A stretch of DNA of 64,000 nucleotides. Origin: Edwardsiella ictaluri ATCC 33202 (GTDB lineage Bacteria; Pseudomonadota; Gammaproteobacteria; Enterobacterales; Enterobacteriaceae). The notes beneath the pieces are model-generated. The model did not search any database, had not been told where the DNA came from, and saw only the letters and a program-made list of their open reading frames with translations. Location: NCBI RefSeq assembly GCF_000264785.1, contig NZ_AFJI01000054.1:1-64000 (forward strand). Direction: 5' to 3'. Of this stretch, positions 1 to 11,680 are shown piece by piece. A program made the position numbers and the translations under genes. Within the stretch, counting starts at the first letter, position 1. Each line of letters starts with the position of its first letter.

Positions 1-27
1 TTTTTTAGTGTACGCCCGCCGGGGCGA

Positions 28-2883
28 TTACAGCGCGGCGATCACCGCCTGCTGTTCGATCAGCCTGGCCTTGGCATCGGCGTAGCCGTTCAGCTTTTCG
101 CGCTCCTTGGCGACCACCGCCTCCGGAGCACGCGCCACAAAGCCTTCGTTGGAGAGCTTGGCTTCGATGCGGGCGATCTCGCCGTCGATCCTGGCCACCT
201 CTTTGGTCAGGCGATCCAGCTCGGCGGCTTTATCGACCAGACCGGCCATCGGGATCAGCAGCTCGGCACCCTCCACCAGCTTGGTGACGGAGACCGGGCC
301 TTTGTCGCCGGCCGGCAGCAGGGTGATGCCCTGCAGGCGCGCCAGCGACTGGATAAAGCTGCGGTTCTGCTCCACGCGGCGCTGGGCGTCGGTGCTGGCG
401 TCGCGCAGCAGCAGATCCAGCGGCTTGCTCGGGGCGATGTTCATTTCGGCGCGGATGTTACGCACCGCGATGATGGCCTGCTTGATCCACTCCAGATCGG
501 ACAGCGCCTGCGCGTCGTCCAGCGCCGCGTCATACTGCGGGTAGGGCTGCAGCATGATGGTATCAGCGTCGATACCGGCCAGCGGCTTGACCCGCTGCCA
601 GATGGTCTCGGTGATGAATGGAATGATCGGATGCGCCAGGCGCAGCAGCCCTTCCAGCACGGTGACCAGGGTGTGGCGGGTGCCGCGCAGCTCGGCATCG
701 CTGCCGCCGTTGATCGCCGGTTTGGCCAGCTCCAGGTACCAGTCGCAGAACTGGTTCCAGGTGAACTCGTACAGGATATTGGCGGCGATATCGAAGCGGT
801 AGCTATCCAGCGCCTCACGCATCGCCTTCACCGTGCGGTTGAACTCCGCCAGGATCCAGCGATCGGCCAGCGAGTAGATCTTTTCGCCGTCGTTAAAGCC
901 GCAGTCGTGGCCTTCGGTGTTCATCAGCACAAAGCGGCTGGCGTTCCACAGCTTGTTACAGAAGTTGCGGTAGCCTTCCAGGCGCTTCATGTCCCAGTTG
1001 ATATCACGGCCGGTGGAGGCCAGGGCGGACAGGGTGAAGCGCAGGGCGTCGGTACCGTGCGGCTCGATGCCGTCCGGGAACTGCTTCTCGGTGCGCTTGG
1101 CGATCTTCTCGGCCAGCTGCGGCTGCATCATGTTGCCGGTGCGTTTCTCCAGCAGCGCCGGCAGACTGATACCGTCGATCATATCCAGCGGATCGATGAC
1201 GTTGCCCTTGGATTTGGACATCTTCTGCCCTTCGTCGTCGCGGATCAGGCCGGTGATATAGACGGTCTTGAACGGCACCTGCGGCTTGCCGTCTTCATCC
1301 TTGATGAAGTGCATGGTCATCATGATCATGCGGGCGATCCAGAAGAAGATGATGTCGAAACCGCTGGTCAGCACGTTGGTCGGGTGGAAGGTCCTCAGCG
1401 CCTCGGTGTTCTCCGGCCAGCCCAGGGTGGAGAAGGTCCACAGGGCAGAGGAGAACCAGGTATCCAGCACGTCGTTGTCCTGGGTCAGCGTCACCCCGGC
1501 GTCCAGGCCGTTCTCGCTGCGCACCTCTTCTTCGCTGCGGCCCACGTAGACGCGGCCTTCGGCGTCGTACCAGGCCGGAATGCGGTGGCCCCACCACAGC
1601 TGACGGGAGATACACCAGTCCTGAATGTCGCGCATCCAGGAGAAGTACATGTTTTCGTACTGCTTGGGCACAAACTGAATGTCGCCGTTTTCGACCGCCT
1701 CAATGGCCGGCTTGGCCAGCGGGGCAGCGCGCACGTACCACTGGTCGGTCAGCATCGGCTCGATCACCACGCCACCGCGGTCGCCGTAGGGCACCGTCAG
1801 ATCGTGCGGCTTGATCTCGACCAGCAGACCGGCTTCGTCGCAGGCCTTGACGATGGCCTTACGGGCGGCAAAGCGTTCCATGCCGCGGAATTCGGCCGGC
1901 AGCTCACCGCTGTAGGCATCGCACTCGACGCCGTTGGTGTCCAGCACCTGCGCCTGCTCACGGATGTCGGCGTCGAAGGTGAGGATGTTGATCATCGGCA
2001 GCTGGTGGCGACGACCGACCTCATAGTCGTTGAAGTCGTGCGCCGGGGTGATCTTCACGCAGCCGGTGCCTTTCTCCATGTCGGCGTGTTCGTCGCCGAC
2101 GATGGGAATGCGGCGGTTGACCAGCGGGACGATGACAAACTTGCCGATCAGATCCTTGTAGCGCGGATCCTCCGGGTTGACCGCCACGCCGGTGTCGCCC
2201 AGCAGGGTCTCCGGGCGGGTGGTGGCGACCACCAGGTGATCCTGACCCTCTGCGGTCATGGCGCCGTCGGCCAGTTGGTAGCGCAGATGCCACATGGAGC
2301 CCTTGGTTTCACGGTTCTCCACCTCCAGATCGGAGATGGCGGTGCGCAGCTTCGGATCCCAGTTGACCAGACGCTTGCCGCGGTAGATCAGATCTTCCTG
2401 ATACAGACGGACGAAGACTTCCTTCACCGCGTTGGACAGGCCGTCGTCCATGGTAAAGCGCTCGCGCTCCCAGTCGACGGAGTTGCCCAGACGGCGCATC
2501 TGGCGGGTAATGGTGCCGCCGGATTCGGCCTTCCACTGCCAGATCTTGTCGATGAAGGCATCGCGGCCATAATCGTGGCGGGTCTTGCCCTCTTCGGCCG
2601 CAATCTTACGCTCAACCACCATTTGGGTGGCGATCCCGGCATGGTCGGTCCCCACCTGCCACAGGGTGTTTTTCCCCTGCATGCGCTGGTAGCGGATCAT
2701 GGTGTCCATGATAGTTTGCTGGAATGCGTGGCCCATGTGCAGGCTGCCGGTCACGTTCGGCGGCGGGATCATGATGCAGAAGCTTTCTTTGCCGGTGTCG
2801 CCGTTCGGCTTAAAGTAGCCCTGCTGTTCCCAGTGCGCATACAGCGGCTGTTCGATATCTTGCGGGTTGTATGTTTTTTCCAT
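28..2883 (-). CDS. valS: Valyl-tRNA synthetase
   Basis: Class I aminoacyl-tRNA synthetase that charges tRNA-Val in the cytoplasm. The 951-residue protein is full length for the family. The HIGH-type motif is seen near residue 45-52 ([10 protein letters not shown]) and the KMSKS loop near residue 554 ([10 protein letters not shown]). Between them lies the large editing domain, and the C-terminal 70 residues form the charged, probably coiled-coil, tRNA-binding arm. It lies 24 bases downstream of holC on the same strand, the order seen in E. coli, so holC and valS are probably cotranscribed. Assignment is very secure. Confidence 0.98.
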   Translation of the reverse strand: MEKTYNPQDIEQPLYAHWEQQGYFKPNGDTGKESFCIMIPPPNVTGSLHMGHAFQQTIMDTMIRYQRMQGKNTLWQVGTDHAGIATQMVVERKIAAEEGKTRHDYGRDAFIDKIWQWKAESGGTITRQMRRLGNSVDWERERFTMDDGLSNAVKEVFVRLYQEDLIYRGKRLVNWDPKLRTAISDLEVENRETKGSMWHLRYQLADGAMTAEGQDHLVVATTRPETLLGDTGVAVNPEDPRYKDLIGKFVIVPLVNRRIPIVGDEHADMEKGTGCVKITPAHDFNDYEVGRRHQLPMINILTFDADIREQAQVLDTNGVECDAYSGELPAEFRGMERFAARKAIVKACDEAGLLVEIKPHDLTVPYGDRGGVVIEPMLTDQWYVRAAPLAKPAIEAVENGDIQFVPKQYENMYFSWMRDIQDWCISRQLWWGHRIPAWYDAEGRVYVGRSEEEVRSENGLDAGVTLTQDNDVLDTWFSSALWTFSTLGWPENTEALRTFHPTNVLTSGFDIIFFWIARMIMMTMHFIKDEDGKPQVPFKTVYITGLIRDDEGQKMSKSKGNVIDPLDMIDGISLPALLEKRTGNMMQPQLAEKIAKRTEKQFPDGIEPHGTDALRFTLSALASTGRDINWDMKRLEGYRNFCNKLWNASRFVLMNTEGHDCGFNDGEKIYSLADRWILAEFNRTVKAMREALDSYRFDIAANILYEFTWNQFCDWYLELAKPAINGGSDAELRGTRHTLVTVLEGLLRLAHPIIPFITETIWQRVKPLAGIDADTIMLQPYPQYDAALDDAQALSDLEWIKQAIIAVRNIRAEMNIAPSKPLDLLLRDASTDAQRRVEQNRSFIQSLARLQGITLLPAGDKGPVSVTKLVEGAELLIPMAGLVDKAAELDRLTKEVARIDGEIARIEAKLSNEGFVARAPEAVVAKEREKLNGYADAKARLIEQQAVIAAL

Positions 2884-2907
2884 TCTTCGTCTGTTTCGTC
2901 TGATCGG

Positions 2908-3357
2908 TCAGTGAGTTGGCGGCGTCGCCGTGGTCAAGTGAAAGCCGACGCTGCGATAGGCTTTATAGCGTTCGCGCGCCAACTGCTTTAATACGTCTTC
3001 ATAAGGCACGAAGTCTATCACTTCATGGAAAGCGGTGGCAAAATCCGCGAACGTCGGCAGCAGGCAGATTAACAGCTCGCGTGGCGCGCTGCCGCGCTTG
3101 CCCGGCCAGGAGAGCTCCACCGGCGCGCCGAAGCGCGGCCCCTCACCGGCCAGGCTGTGCGGCACGAACTGCTGCGGGTCGCGCGCCCATAGCGCCTCGT
3201 CCAGGCGCAGTGCCTGCTCCTGGCTGGCGCAGGCCAACAGCACCCGTTTACCGGCGCGCCAGTGCTGGCAGGCCAGATCGCAGGCCAGCGTTTCCACATC
3301 GTCCGGCGTGTCAGCCTCCTGGGGCTGCTCCAGTAAATAAAAGGTTGCCTGTTTCAT
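2908..3357 (-). CDS. holC: DNA polymerase III chi subunit
   Basis: Accessory subunit of the clamp loader that, with psi, links the replisome to single-strand binding protein. The 149-residue length matches the family (about 147 in E. coli). The start MKQATFYLLEQP and the pattern of a Rossmann-like alpha/beta protein with a central CASQEQALRLDEALW stretch are typical of HolC. It lies between pepA and valS as in E. coli, which strengthens the call. Nothing looks damaged. Confidence 0.95.
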   Translation of the reverse strand: MKQATFYLLEQPQEADTPDDVETLACDLACQHWRAGKRVLLACASQEQALRLDEALWARDPQQFVPHSLAGEGPRFGAPVELSWPGKRGSAPRELLICLLPTFADFATAFHEVIDFVPYEDVLKQLARERYKAYRSVGFHLTTATPPTH

Positions 3358-3478
3358 TGGGAGTCGGATCTATCCTGCTAGGTGAATGCCCTGTTGCCGG
3401 GATCAGCGATACGGCGCGGCCGCCCGCGCGGCGGACGGCCATCCCCTCTATTCTACAGCAATGACGGGAATATTCATG

Positions 3479-3501
3479 CCCCCCTCCCGTGCGGGAGGGG
3501 A
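3479..3501. terminator. GC-rich hairpin after pepA
   Basis: A nearly perfect palindrome (CCCCTCCCG, two-base loop, CGGGAGGGG) sits just downstream of the pepA stop. There is no T run after it on the minus strand, so it may be a processing or attenuating hairpin rather than a strong intrinsic terminator. Confidence 0.45.
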
Positions 3502-3510
3502 GAGGCGGGA

Positions 3511-5470
<1,960 letters not shown>

Positions 5471-6571
5471 GTGATCATCATTAGATATCTAGTCCGGGAA
5501 ACCGTTAAAAGCCAGGTCGCTATCCTGTTTATTCTGCTATTGATCTTTTTTTGCCAAAAGATGGTGCGGATTTTAGGGGCGGTGGTGAACGGTGATATCC
5601 CGACCAACCTGGTCTTTTCCCTGCTCGGGCTGGGAATACCTGAGATGGCCCAGCTCATTCTTCCGCTCAGCCTGTTTCTGGGGCTGTTGATGACGTTGGG
5701 CAGGCTGTACACGGAGAGCGAGATCACGGTGATGCACGCCTGCGGTCTGAGCAAGGCGGTACTGGTGAAGGCGGCGATGGTGCTGGCCTTTATTACCGGT
5801 GCGCTTGCGCTGGTCAACGCCTTCTGGCTGAGCCCGTGGTCCTCGCTGCACTCGGATGAGGTGATGGCTGAGGCCCGGGCCAATCCCGGACTGGCATCGC
5901 TGGCGGAGGGGCAGTTTCAGTCCTCGCAGGACGGCAACTACGTGCTGTTTGTCGGCAATGTGAAGGACAAGAAATTCCAGAATGTCTTCCTGGCCCAGCT
6001 GCGCCCCAGCGGCTCCCAGCGTCCGTCGGTGGTGGTGGCCGACAGCGGCCATCTGGTGGAGATGAAGGATGGCGCGCAGAAGGTGGTGCTGGACAGCGGC
6101 ACCCGCTATGAGGGTACCGCCATGCTGCGCGACTTCCGTATCACCGACTTTGTCGACTATTCGGCGATTATCGGCCATAAATCGGCGATGCTGGATCCCA
6201 ATAACGCCGATCAGGCCAGCATGGAGGCCCTGTGGCACTCGCAGGAGCCGAGCTTCCGCGCTGAGTTCCACTGGCGCCTGACCCTGGTGTTCTCGGTGAT
6301 CGTGATGGCGCTGATGGTGGTACCGCTCAGCGTGGTTAACCCGCGCCAGGGGCGGGTGCTGTCGATGTTACCGGCGATGTTGCTGTACCTGATCTTCTTC
6401 CTGCTGCAGAGCTCCCTGCGCTCCAATGGCGGCAAGGACAAGCTGGACCCGATGATCTGGATGTGGGCGGTGAACGGTTTCTACCTGCTGCTGGCCGTCG
6501 TGCTTAACCTGTGGGATACCATCCCGCTACGCCGCCTGCGCGCGCGCCTGAGCGGAAAAGGAGTGGCCTGA
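5471..6571 (+). CDS. lptF: LPS export ABC permease LptF
   Basis: Inner-membrane permease that pairs with LptG and the LptB ATPase to extract lipopolysaccharide and feed it to the LptC-LptA-LptD bridge. It has 366 residues. The family N-terminus IIIRYLVRETVKSQ, the coupling-helix region LYTESEITVMHACGLS near residue 80-95, a long periplasmic beta-jellyroll middle, and a C-terminal membrane part with VNPRQGRVLSMLPAML are all present. The start is GTG, as in E. coli. It overlaps lptG by one base (TGATG), so translation is probably coupled. Confidence 0.97.
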   Translation: MIIIRYLVRETVKSQVAILFILLLIFFCQKMVRILGAVVNGDIPTNLVFSLLGLGIPEMAQLILPLSLFLGLLMTLGRLYTESEITVMHACGLSKAVLVKAAMVLAFITGALALVNAFWLSPWSSLHSDEVMAEARANPGLASLAEGQFQSSQDGNYVLFVGNVKDKKFQNVFLAQLRPSGSQRPSVVVADSGHLVEMKDGAQKVVLDSGTRYEGTAMLRDFRITDFVDYSAIIGHKSAMLDPNNADQASMEALWHSQEPSFRAEFHWRLTLVFSVIVMALMVVPLSVVNPRQGRVLSMLPAMLLYLIFFLLQSSLRSNGGKDKLDPMIWMWAVNGFYLLLAVVLNLWDTIPLRRLRARLSGKGVA

Positions 6572-7641
6572 TGTTTGGCGTTCTCGATCGTTATATTGGC
6601 CGCACCATCTTCAACACCATCATGATGACCCTGTTCATGCTGGTGTCGCTGTCGGGCATCATCAAGTTTGTCGATCAGCTGCGCAAGGTGGGCCAGGGCG
6701 ACTACTCCGTGGCTGGCGCCGGCCTGTTTACCCTGCTGAGTGTCCCCAAGGATATCGAAATCTTCTTTCCGATGGCGGCGCTGCTCGGCGCCCTGCTCGG
6801 GCTGGGGATGCTGGCGCAGCGCAGTGAGCTGGTGGTGATGCAGGCTGCCGGTTTTACCCGCATGCAGGTGGCGTCGGCGGTGATGAAAACCGCCATCCCG
6901 CTGGTGCTGCTGACCATGGCCATCGGCGAGTGGGTGGCACCGCAGGGGGATCAGGCGGCGCGCAACTACCGTGCCCAGCAGATGTACGGCGGTTCGCTGC
7001 TGTCGACCCAGGGTGGACTGTGGGCCAAAGATGGCAACCAGTTTGTCTATATCTCCCAGGTGGTGAACGACCGTACCCTTGGCGGGGTGAGCATTTACAC
7101 ACTGGATGCCCAGCGTAAGCTGACCTCGCTGCGTTATGCGGCGTCTGCCACCTTTGACGGTAAACAGTGGAAGCTGGCCCAGGTGGAGGAGTCTAACCTG
7201 AGCGACCCGAAGATGATCACCGGCTCGCGAACCCTGAGCGGGGTGTGGAAGACCAACCTGACGCCGGACAAGCTGGGGGTGGTGGCGGTCAGCCCCGACT
7301 CTCTCTCCATCAGCGGCCTGTACTACTATGTCAAATACCTGAAGCAGAGCGGCCAGGAGTCCAGCCGCTACCAGCTCAACCTGTGGATTAAGGTCTTCGC
7401 GCCACTCTCCGTGGCGGTGATGATGCTGATGGCGCTCTCATTTATCTTTGGCCCGCTGCGCAGCGTGCCGATGGGGGTGAGGGTGCTTACCGGCATCTGC
7501 TTTGGCTTTGTGTTTTACGTGCTGGATCAGATCTTCGGCCCGATGAGCCTGGTGTACAACGTGCCGCCGGTGATCGGGGCGGTGCTGCCCAGCGCGCTGT
7601 TTCTGGGACTCAGCGTCTATCTGCTGCTGCGCCGCCGCTAG
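6571..7641 (+). CDS. lptG: LPS export ABC permease LptG
   Basis: Second permease of the LptB2FG complex. The ATG at 6571 overlaps the lptF stop and is preceded by AAAAGGAG, so it is preferred to the longer in-frame reading from 6511. That gives 356 residues beginning MFGVLDRYIGRTIF. The coupling-helix segment LAQRSELVVMQAAGFTRMQV, a periplasmic middle domain and C-terminal membrane helices match the family. Essential gene in E. coli; no damage seen. Confidence 0.97.
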   Translation: MFGVLDRYIGRTIFNTIMMTLFMLVSLSGIIKFVDQLRKVGQGDYSVAGAGLFTLLSVPKDIEIFFPMAALLGALLGLGMLAQRSELVVMQAAGFTRMQVASAVMKTAIPLVLLTMAIGEWVAPQGDQAARNYRAQQMYGGSLLSTQGGLWAKDGNQFVYISQVVNDRTLGGVSIYTLDAQRKLTSLRYAASATFDGKQWKLAQVEESNLSDPKMITGSRTLSGVWKTNLTPDKLGVVAVSPDSLSISGLYYYVKYLKQSGQESSRYQLNLWIKVFAPLSVAVMMLMALSFIFGPLRSVPMGVRVLTGICFGFVFYVLDQIFGPMSLVYNVPPVIGAVLPSALFLGLSVYLLLRRR

Positions 7642-7656
7642 GCGCGCCGTGCAGGG

Positions 7657-7683
7657 AAAAGGGGAGCTACGGCGCCCCTTTTT
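7657..7683. terminator. Bidirectional terminator between lptG and ampH
   Basis: The stem AAAAGGGG / CCCCTTTT with a ten-base loop ends in a T run on the plus strand and in an equivalent run on the minus strand. It sits between the convergent ends of lptG and ampH, so it probably stops transcription from both sides. Confidence 0.8.
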
Positions 7684-7753
7684 GCTGCCTCTCCGGCGCC
7701 GCCTCTCAGGTTATACAGTGTAAGCGTGTGCTTACTTAGAGTCGCACTTCCGC

Positions 7754-8905
7754 CTATGACTTCTGCGCCGCCAGCGCGCTGACCAGATCGTTAACCCCGT
7801 CGCTCATGTTATTAAAGCGGGTCAGATCGCTGCGGGTAACCACCACGAAGACTCCGATGTTTTTCTCCGGGATCAGCGCCATATAGGTAATAAAGCCACC
7901 GGCGCCGCCGGTCTTCTGAATGATGGCCGGGTGCCCGTCCTGTGGCGCCATCGCCACCCACCCCAGCCCCAGGGCGGAGGCCTTGCCCGGCACATCCATG
8001 CCTTTCACCTGATTCAGCTTGGCGCGCGGATAGTACATCTTCAGCAGGCGTGCGGCATAGGGGCTGCGCGGCTGCTGACCACCGGCCAGAAACTGCTGCA
8101 TCCAGCGGCGCATGTCGTCCGGCGTGGAGTAGACGCCGCCGCTGCCGATGGCCGCCAGTGAGGAGACACACGGGCTGGCGCTGCGCGCCGGGATCATCAG
8201 GCGTGCGCACTGTGTCGCCGTCGGGGTATAGGTGGTGCTGCTCATTCCCAGCGGGCGGGCGATCAGGCGCTGGAACAGTGCCGGGTAGCTCTGCCTGGTG
8301 GCGTGGGCCAGCGCGTCGGCCAGCAGATCGTAGGCCAGATTAGAATAGGCGGCGCTGCTGCCCGGGGCTACGCTCAGGCGTGCGCTCTGCAGCCACTGCC
8401 AGCGCTGGCTATAGGTCGGCCAGGTGAACACTGTCCGATTGGCGGCACCGCCCGGCTGCTCGCGCGGCAGGCCGCTGGTATGGGAGGCCAGATGCATCAG
8501 GCGGATCGGTCTGCCGGAGGCGTTGGTGGGCACCCGCTTACCTGACGGAGCATAGCGTGACAGGGGATCGGTCAGCTTGACCTTACCCTCTGCATCCAGT
8601 TTGACCAGGACTTCACTGGTCATCAGCTTGGTCAGCGAGGCGATACGGATCAGTGAGTCGGGGCGCGGGCGCTGATGGTTACCCGGCTTGGTCTCACCGT
8701 AGCTGCGGAACAGCTGCTCCCTGCCGTCGATGGCGACCAGCGCCATGCCGGTGGCGCCGCTGTTATAAAAGATATGCTCGGCGTAACGATCAACGGTCGC
8801 GCGGATCTGGGCATCCGGTACGGCGGCTTGGGCGGAAATGCTGCTCAGCATACAGCCGATGGCCAGCGCGGCCAGCGGAAACAACGAGCGAAAAGGAGTA
8901 TCCAT
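7754..8905 (-). CDS. ampH: AmpH-type penicillin-binding carboxypeptidase/endopeptidase
   Basis: Class C beta-lactamase-fold serine peptidase of the periplasm. In E. coli AmpH trims and cleaves peptidoglycan peptides and binds penicillins. The chosen ATG gives 383 residues with a clear signal peptide (cleavage after SAQA, near residue 28); a longer TTG reading at 8956 would spoil it. Catalytic motifs are SLTK at 90-93, YSN at 187-189 and KTG at 331-333. Long stretches (GMDVPGKA, IGSGGVYSTP, IQKTGGAGGF) match AmpH rather than AmpC, so resistance activity is not expected. Convergent with lptG. Confidence 0.93.
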   Translation of the reverse strand: MDTPFRSLFPLAALAIGCMLSSISAQAAVPDAQIRATVDRYAEHIFYNSGATGMALVAIDGREQLFRSYGETKPGNHQRPRPDSLIRIASLTKLMTSEVLVKLDAEGKVKLTDPLSRYAPSGKRVPTNASGRPIRLMHLASHTSGLPREQPGGAANRTVFTWPTYSQRWQWLQSARLSVAPGSSAAYSNLAYDLLADALAHATRQSYPALFQRLIARPLGMSSTTYTPTATQCARLMIPARSASPCVSSLAAIGSGGVYSTPDDMRRWMQQFLAGGQQPRSPYAARLLKMYYPRAKLNQVKGMDVPGKASALGLGWVAMAPQDGHPAIIQKTGGAGGFITYMALIPEKNIGVFVVVTRSDLTRFNNMSDGVNDLVSALAAQKS

Positions 8906-9231
8906 GTCATTTAAACGCCAAGGAATTAAGAGGATAGCTATAGTAATGCCAGTCAAAGCTGTACGGCAGCGCTTTTCGCCGGGAATTTTGTAAAAAATAC
9001 CGCCAGAGTGCTGCCGCGGGTAAAAATGGATGTGACGCAGCGTGCGTGCAAGGGTAATCTTGCTACGCCGTAAAGAGAGACGCAGAACGGGGTGGTTACG
9101 GGGAAATTTTCTGTCGCAGCGCAGTTATTTTTTCCTCTTTTTCCTCTGTGAACATATAATGCGCAGCGGTCATTTGTGGCTGTAACCGAACAACCGCCTG
9201 CGTGGCGTTAGCACCCAACAGGAATAGAGAC
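8906..9231. promoter_or_regulatory. ampH/ldtB divergent intergenic region
   Basis: A 326-base gap between the divergent ampH and ldtB genes. It should hold both promoters. I see no ORF with a plausible start and no clear repeat. Confidence 0.4.
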
Positions 9232-10152
9232 ATGAAAATGAGTATCCGTGCGCTTCTCACGGTACTTCTGGCCGCAACTGCCTGCGTGCAGTCTGCGTTT
9301 GCCGTGGTATACCCTCTGCCGGCGAACAACAGCCGAGTGGTTGGCGAGAATCTGCATATCAAAGTCCCGGAAGACAGTAAGTACCCGCTTGAGCATTTTG
9401 CTGCCCAGTACCAAATGGGGCTGAGCAACATGCTGGAAGCCAATCACGGTGTTGACCCCTATCTGCCGCGCGCAGGTCGTAGCCTGACTATCCCACAGCA
9501 GTTGATCCTGCCGAATACCCCCCACGAGGGGATCGTGATCAACAGCGCCGAAATGCGCCTGTACTACTACCCGAAAGGCAGTAAGACGGTGATCGTACTG
9601 CCGATCGGCATCGGCCAGCTGGGCCGCGACACCCCGATGAACTGGGTGACCTCCGTCCAGCGCAAGAAAGCCGGCCCGACCTGGACCCCGACCAAAAAAA
9701 TGCACGAAGAGTACGCCGCCAACGGCCAGTACCTGCCTGCCGTCTTCCCCGCCGGTCCGGACAATCCGATGGGGCTGTACGCCCTGTACGTCGGCCGCCT
9801 GTATGCGGTGCACGGCACCAACGCCAACTTCGGTATCGGTCTGCGCGTCAGCCACGGCTGCGTGCGGCTGCGTGACCCAGACATCAAGTGGCTGTTTAAG
9901 AATGTCCCGATAGGTACCCGCGTACAGTTTATCGACGAACCGGTAAAAGCCACCGTCGAACCGGACGGCTCCCGCTATATCGAGGTGCATAACCCGCTCT
10001 CCACCACCGAGGCGGAGTGGCAGTCCCGCGCGCCGGTCCCGATCCAGCTCAACGCCGCGGTGACCAAGATCATCGCCGACCCGAGCGTCAGCACCCACGC
10101 GGTAGACGAAGCCCTGAAGGCCCGCTCCGGCATGCCGGTGGAGATCAACTGA
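9232..10152 (+). CDS. ldtB: L,D-transpeptidase LdtB (YbiS type)
   Basis: Periplasmic YkuD-family enzyme. The E. coli homologue anchors Braun lipoprotein to peptidoglycan. The ATG at 9232 gives 306 residues with a 24-residue signal peptide ending SAFA. A LysM-like segment spans about 50-90, then the YkuD domain with HGTN at 194-197 and catalytic SHGCVRLR with Cys210. The stretches [20 protein letters not shown] and [11 protein letters not shown] point to YbiS rather than YcfS or ErfK. It is followed directly by a strong terminator, so it is probably monocistronic. Confidence 0.95.
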   Translation: MKMSIRALLTVLLAATACVQSAFAVVYPLPANNSRVVGENLHIKVPEDSKYPLEHFAAQYQMGLSNMLEANHGVDPYLPRAGRSLTIPQQLILPNTPHEGIVINSAEMRLYYYPKGSKTVIVLPIGIGQLGRDTPMNWVTSVQRKKAGPTWTPTKKMHEEYAANGQYLPAVFPAGPDNPMGLYALYVGRLYAVHGTNANFGIGLRVSHGCVRLRDPDIKWLFKNVPIGTRVQFIDEPVKATVEPDGSRYIEVHNPLSTTEAEWQSRAPVPIQLNAAVTKIIADPSVSTHAVDEALKARSGMPVEIN

Positions 10153-10178
10153 GTGCCAATGGCTGGCGGAGTACCACA

Positions 10179-10204
10179 GGCGGGGCAGTGCCCCGCCTTT
10201 TTTG
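10179..10204 (+). terminator. Intrinsic terminator of ldtB
   Basis: A GGCGGGGCA / TGCCCCGCC stem is followed by a run of six or more T residues, about 26 bases after the ldtB stop. Classic rho-independent terminator. Confidence 0.92.
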
Positions 10205-10266
10205 TCACTGCCCGGTTCCTGGACCAGGGCTGTCTCGGCCTGGTGCCAAGGCCTTGCTGACATTCT

Positions 10267-10304
10267 GAAAAACCGGCGTACCGGCCCATCGCGCCGGTTT
10301 TTTC
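10267..10304. terminator. Second hairpin between ldtB and leuX
   Basis: Complementary arms GAAAAAACCGGCG-like and CGCCGGTTTTTTC flank a short spacer. The T run on the plus strand and the A run on the left arm allow bidirectional termination. It insulates leuX from ldtB. Confidence 0.6.
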
Positions 10305-10389
10305 AACAGTTGAAAACCGCGGGGGTGGATATCTGTTGCATGGCGATCGCCAGCGGGTATAATGCACGGGTTTCCGCATCCCCTTCAGT

Positions 10390-10474
10390 GCCGAAGTGGC
10401 GAAATCGGTAGACGCAGTTGATTCAAAATCAACCGTAGAAATACGTGCCGGTTCGAGTCCGGCCTTCGGCACCA
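10390..10474 (+). tRNA. leuX: tRNA-Leu (anticodon CAA)
   Basis: An 85-base class II tRNA with acceptor arms GCCGAAG / CTTCGGC, an anticodon stem TTGAT / ATCAA around TCAAAA (anticodon CAA), a long variable arm, the T loop GGTTCGAGTCC, and encoded ACCA. As far as I recall the sequence, it matches E. coli leuX. leuX is a well-known target of P4-type integrases, which use the tRNA 3' end as attB, and a P4-type integrase relic follows 163 bases later. Confidence 0.97.
10455..10474 (+). other. Probable attachment site in leuX 3' end
   Basis: By family knowledge, P4-type integrases recombine within the T arm and 3' acceptor of their tRNA. The integrase fragment just downstream makes this the likely left att core. 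I did not find a second full copy of the tRNA end in the window, so the right boundary of the island is unknown or has decayed. Confidence 0.5.
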
Positions 10475-10637
10475 TTAGTCCTTCCAAGACCATCCGAGAA
10501 AGTCCACCAAACCCTTTAAAATCAATGCACTCAGCGATTTTTACGTCTTGGGTCGTCCGAGGTCGTCCGTTGAAATCCGGATGTCATTGGGGGCATAATT
10601 GGGAGCATCTTAACTTCGATTAGAAATGTGCCCCCCA

Positions 10638-10952
10638 ATGAAGCTCAACGCCAGGCAGGTCGAGACCGCAAAGCCAAAAGAGAAAACTTACAAAATGGCC
10701 GATGGCGGCGGTTTGTATCTCGAGGTTTCGGCTAAGGGTTCTAAATACTGGCGCATGAAATACCGACACCCTTCCGACAAAAAAGAGGATCGCCTGGCAT
10801 TTGGTGTCTGGCCTACAGTGACTCTTGCTCAGGCAAGAGCAAAGCACAACGAAGCTAAAAAGCTGTTAGTGCAGGGGATTGACCCAAAAGCTGAACAGAA
10901 AGAAGCCCAGGGAGTGTTAGAAATTCTGTGTCACTCCACTTTGCCTCAGTGA
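10638..10952 (+). pseudogene. Truncated P4-type tyrosine integrase
   Basis: The N-terminal DUF4102 (SAM-like arm-binding) domain of a P4-family integrase is clear: MKLNARQVETAKPKEKTY, DGGGLYLEV, FGVWPTVTLAQARA. Full-length relatives have about 400 residues with an R-H-R-Y catalytic domain. Here the similarity stops after about 92 residues at KAEQKEAQ, and the next 13 codons look unrelated. The catalytic domain is missing, so the island cannot excise with this gene. The upstream spacer (GGGGGCAT, GGGAGCATC) is typical of leuX-type integrases. Confidence 0.88.
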
Positions 10953-11009
10953 GGAAAAGGAGTAACCTAGCACTGGGTGCTATAGTTAAGGTAACAGGAT
11001 GTCAGCCTG
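10910..11009. other. Breakpoint sequence between integrase relic and toxin gene
   Basis: Integrase similarity ends around 10912. The roughly 100 bases that follow have no ORF and no link to the integrase. They may be the terminus of a lost insertion sequence, or the promoter of the downstream toxin-antitoxin pair. I could not identify them. Confidence 0.3.
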
Positions 11010-11369
11010 ATGCGCGTATTCAAAACTAAATGGTTCAGCAAGGCGGCTAAATCGCACGCCATCAAAGATAGTGAGTTATGCCAGGCTATTGAGGCGGCGA
11101 TGCAAGGTAAGGCTGACGACCTCGGTGGGGGAGTTTACAAGAAGCGGCTGAACCAGAATCGCGATCGGGCCATAATTCTGGCGAAAGGTGGGGAGCATTG
11201 GTTTTACACGTTCCTTTATGCCAAACAGGATATGGCAAACATTGATAATCGCGAACTGGTCGGATTCCGCGAGTTAGCAAAGCACTACGCTGCCCTTGCT
11301 GATGAAAAGATTACGGCACTGATTAAGAGTAAAGAACTGGTGGAGATTTGCCATGACTGCAAAAAGTAA
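11010..11369 (+). CDS. RelE/HigB-type toxin
   Basis: A 119-residue protein of the family often listed as RelE-like PF06296: it starts RVFKTKWFSKAA, has LGGGVYKKRL and a basic NRDRAIILAK core, then HWFYTFLYAKQDMANID. Members are mRNA-cleaving toxins paired with an XRE-type antitoxin. The downstream HTH gene overlaps it by 17 bases, the usual toxin-first order of higBA-like pairs. I infer toxin function from fold and partner; target mRNA specificity cannot be told. It lies between a broken integrase and a dead IS, and may stabilise the island. Confidence 0.85.
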   Translation: MRVFKTKWFSKAAKSHAIKDSELCQAIEAAMQGKADDLGGGVYKKRLNQNRDRAIILAKGGEHWFYTFLYAKQDMANIDNRELVGFRELAKHYAALADEKITALIKSKELVEICHDCKK

Positions 11370-11676
11370 ATTCAAAAGTCCTGCATTTGAGGCCATCCAT
11401 AGCGCGGCTTCTGGATTATTCAGCGTCGATGCCATCCCACAGGAAACGATGCGCAACTTTGATAAAGCGTGCCTTAATAACGTGGACGATCTACAACCTA
11501 TTGAAATTAAAGCATTGCGCGAGAAGCTGAACGTCAGCCAACCCGTTTTTGCCAGCTACCTGAATACCAGTGTGTCAACGGTGCAGAAATGGGAAAGTGG
11601 CGTAAAGCGCCCTAGTGGCTTGGCGCTGAAATTGCTTACTGTGGTGCGGAAGCATGGGTTGAAGGTGTTGGTTTGA
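11353..11676 (+). CDS. HigA-type antitoxin, XRE helix-turn-helix
   Basis: A 107-residue protein with a C-terminal HTH: ALREKLNVSQPVFASYLNTSVSTVQKWESG at about residues 55-85, followed by RPSGLALKLLTVV. This is the NadS/HigA-like arrangement. The N-terminal half should bind the upstream toxin. The overlap of the two ORFs suggests translational coupling, and the pair is probably autoregulated. The stop codon lies only five bases before the left end of the IS element, so the gene is intact but the IS has removed whatever followed. Confidence 0.85.
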   Translation: MTAKSKFKSPAFEAIHSAASGLFSVDAIPQETMRNFDKACLNNVDDLQPIEIKALREKLNVSQPVFASYLNTSVSTVQKWESGVKRPSGLALKLLTVVRKHGLKVLV

Positions 11677-11680
11677 TTTC

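Noticed and set aside
631-2991. 786-codon open frame on the plus strand opposite valS
   Set aside because: It is the antisense shadow of the valS gene in high G+C sequence; composition is unlike a real protein and there is no ribosome site.
7754-8905. AmpC beta-lactamase
   Set aside because: Has SxxK, YxN and KTG like AmpC, but extended matches throughout are to AmpH.
9208-10263. 351-codon minus-strand frame over ldtB
   Set aside because: Antisense shadow of a well-supported gene; no family features.
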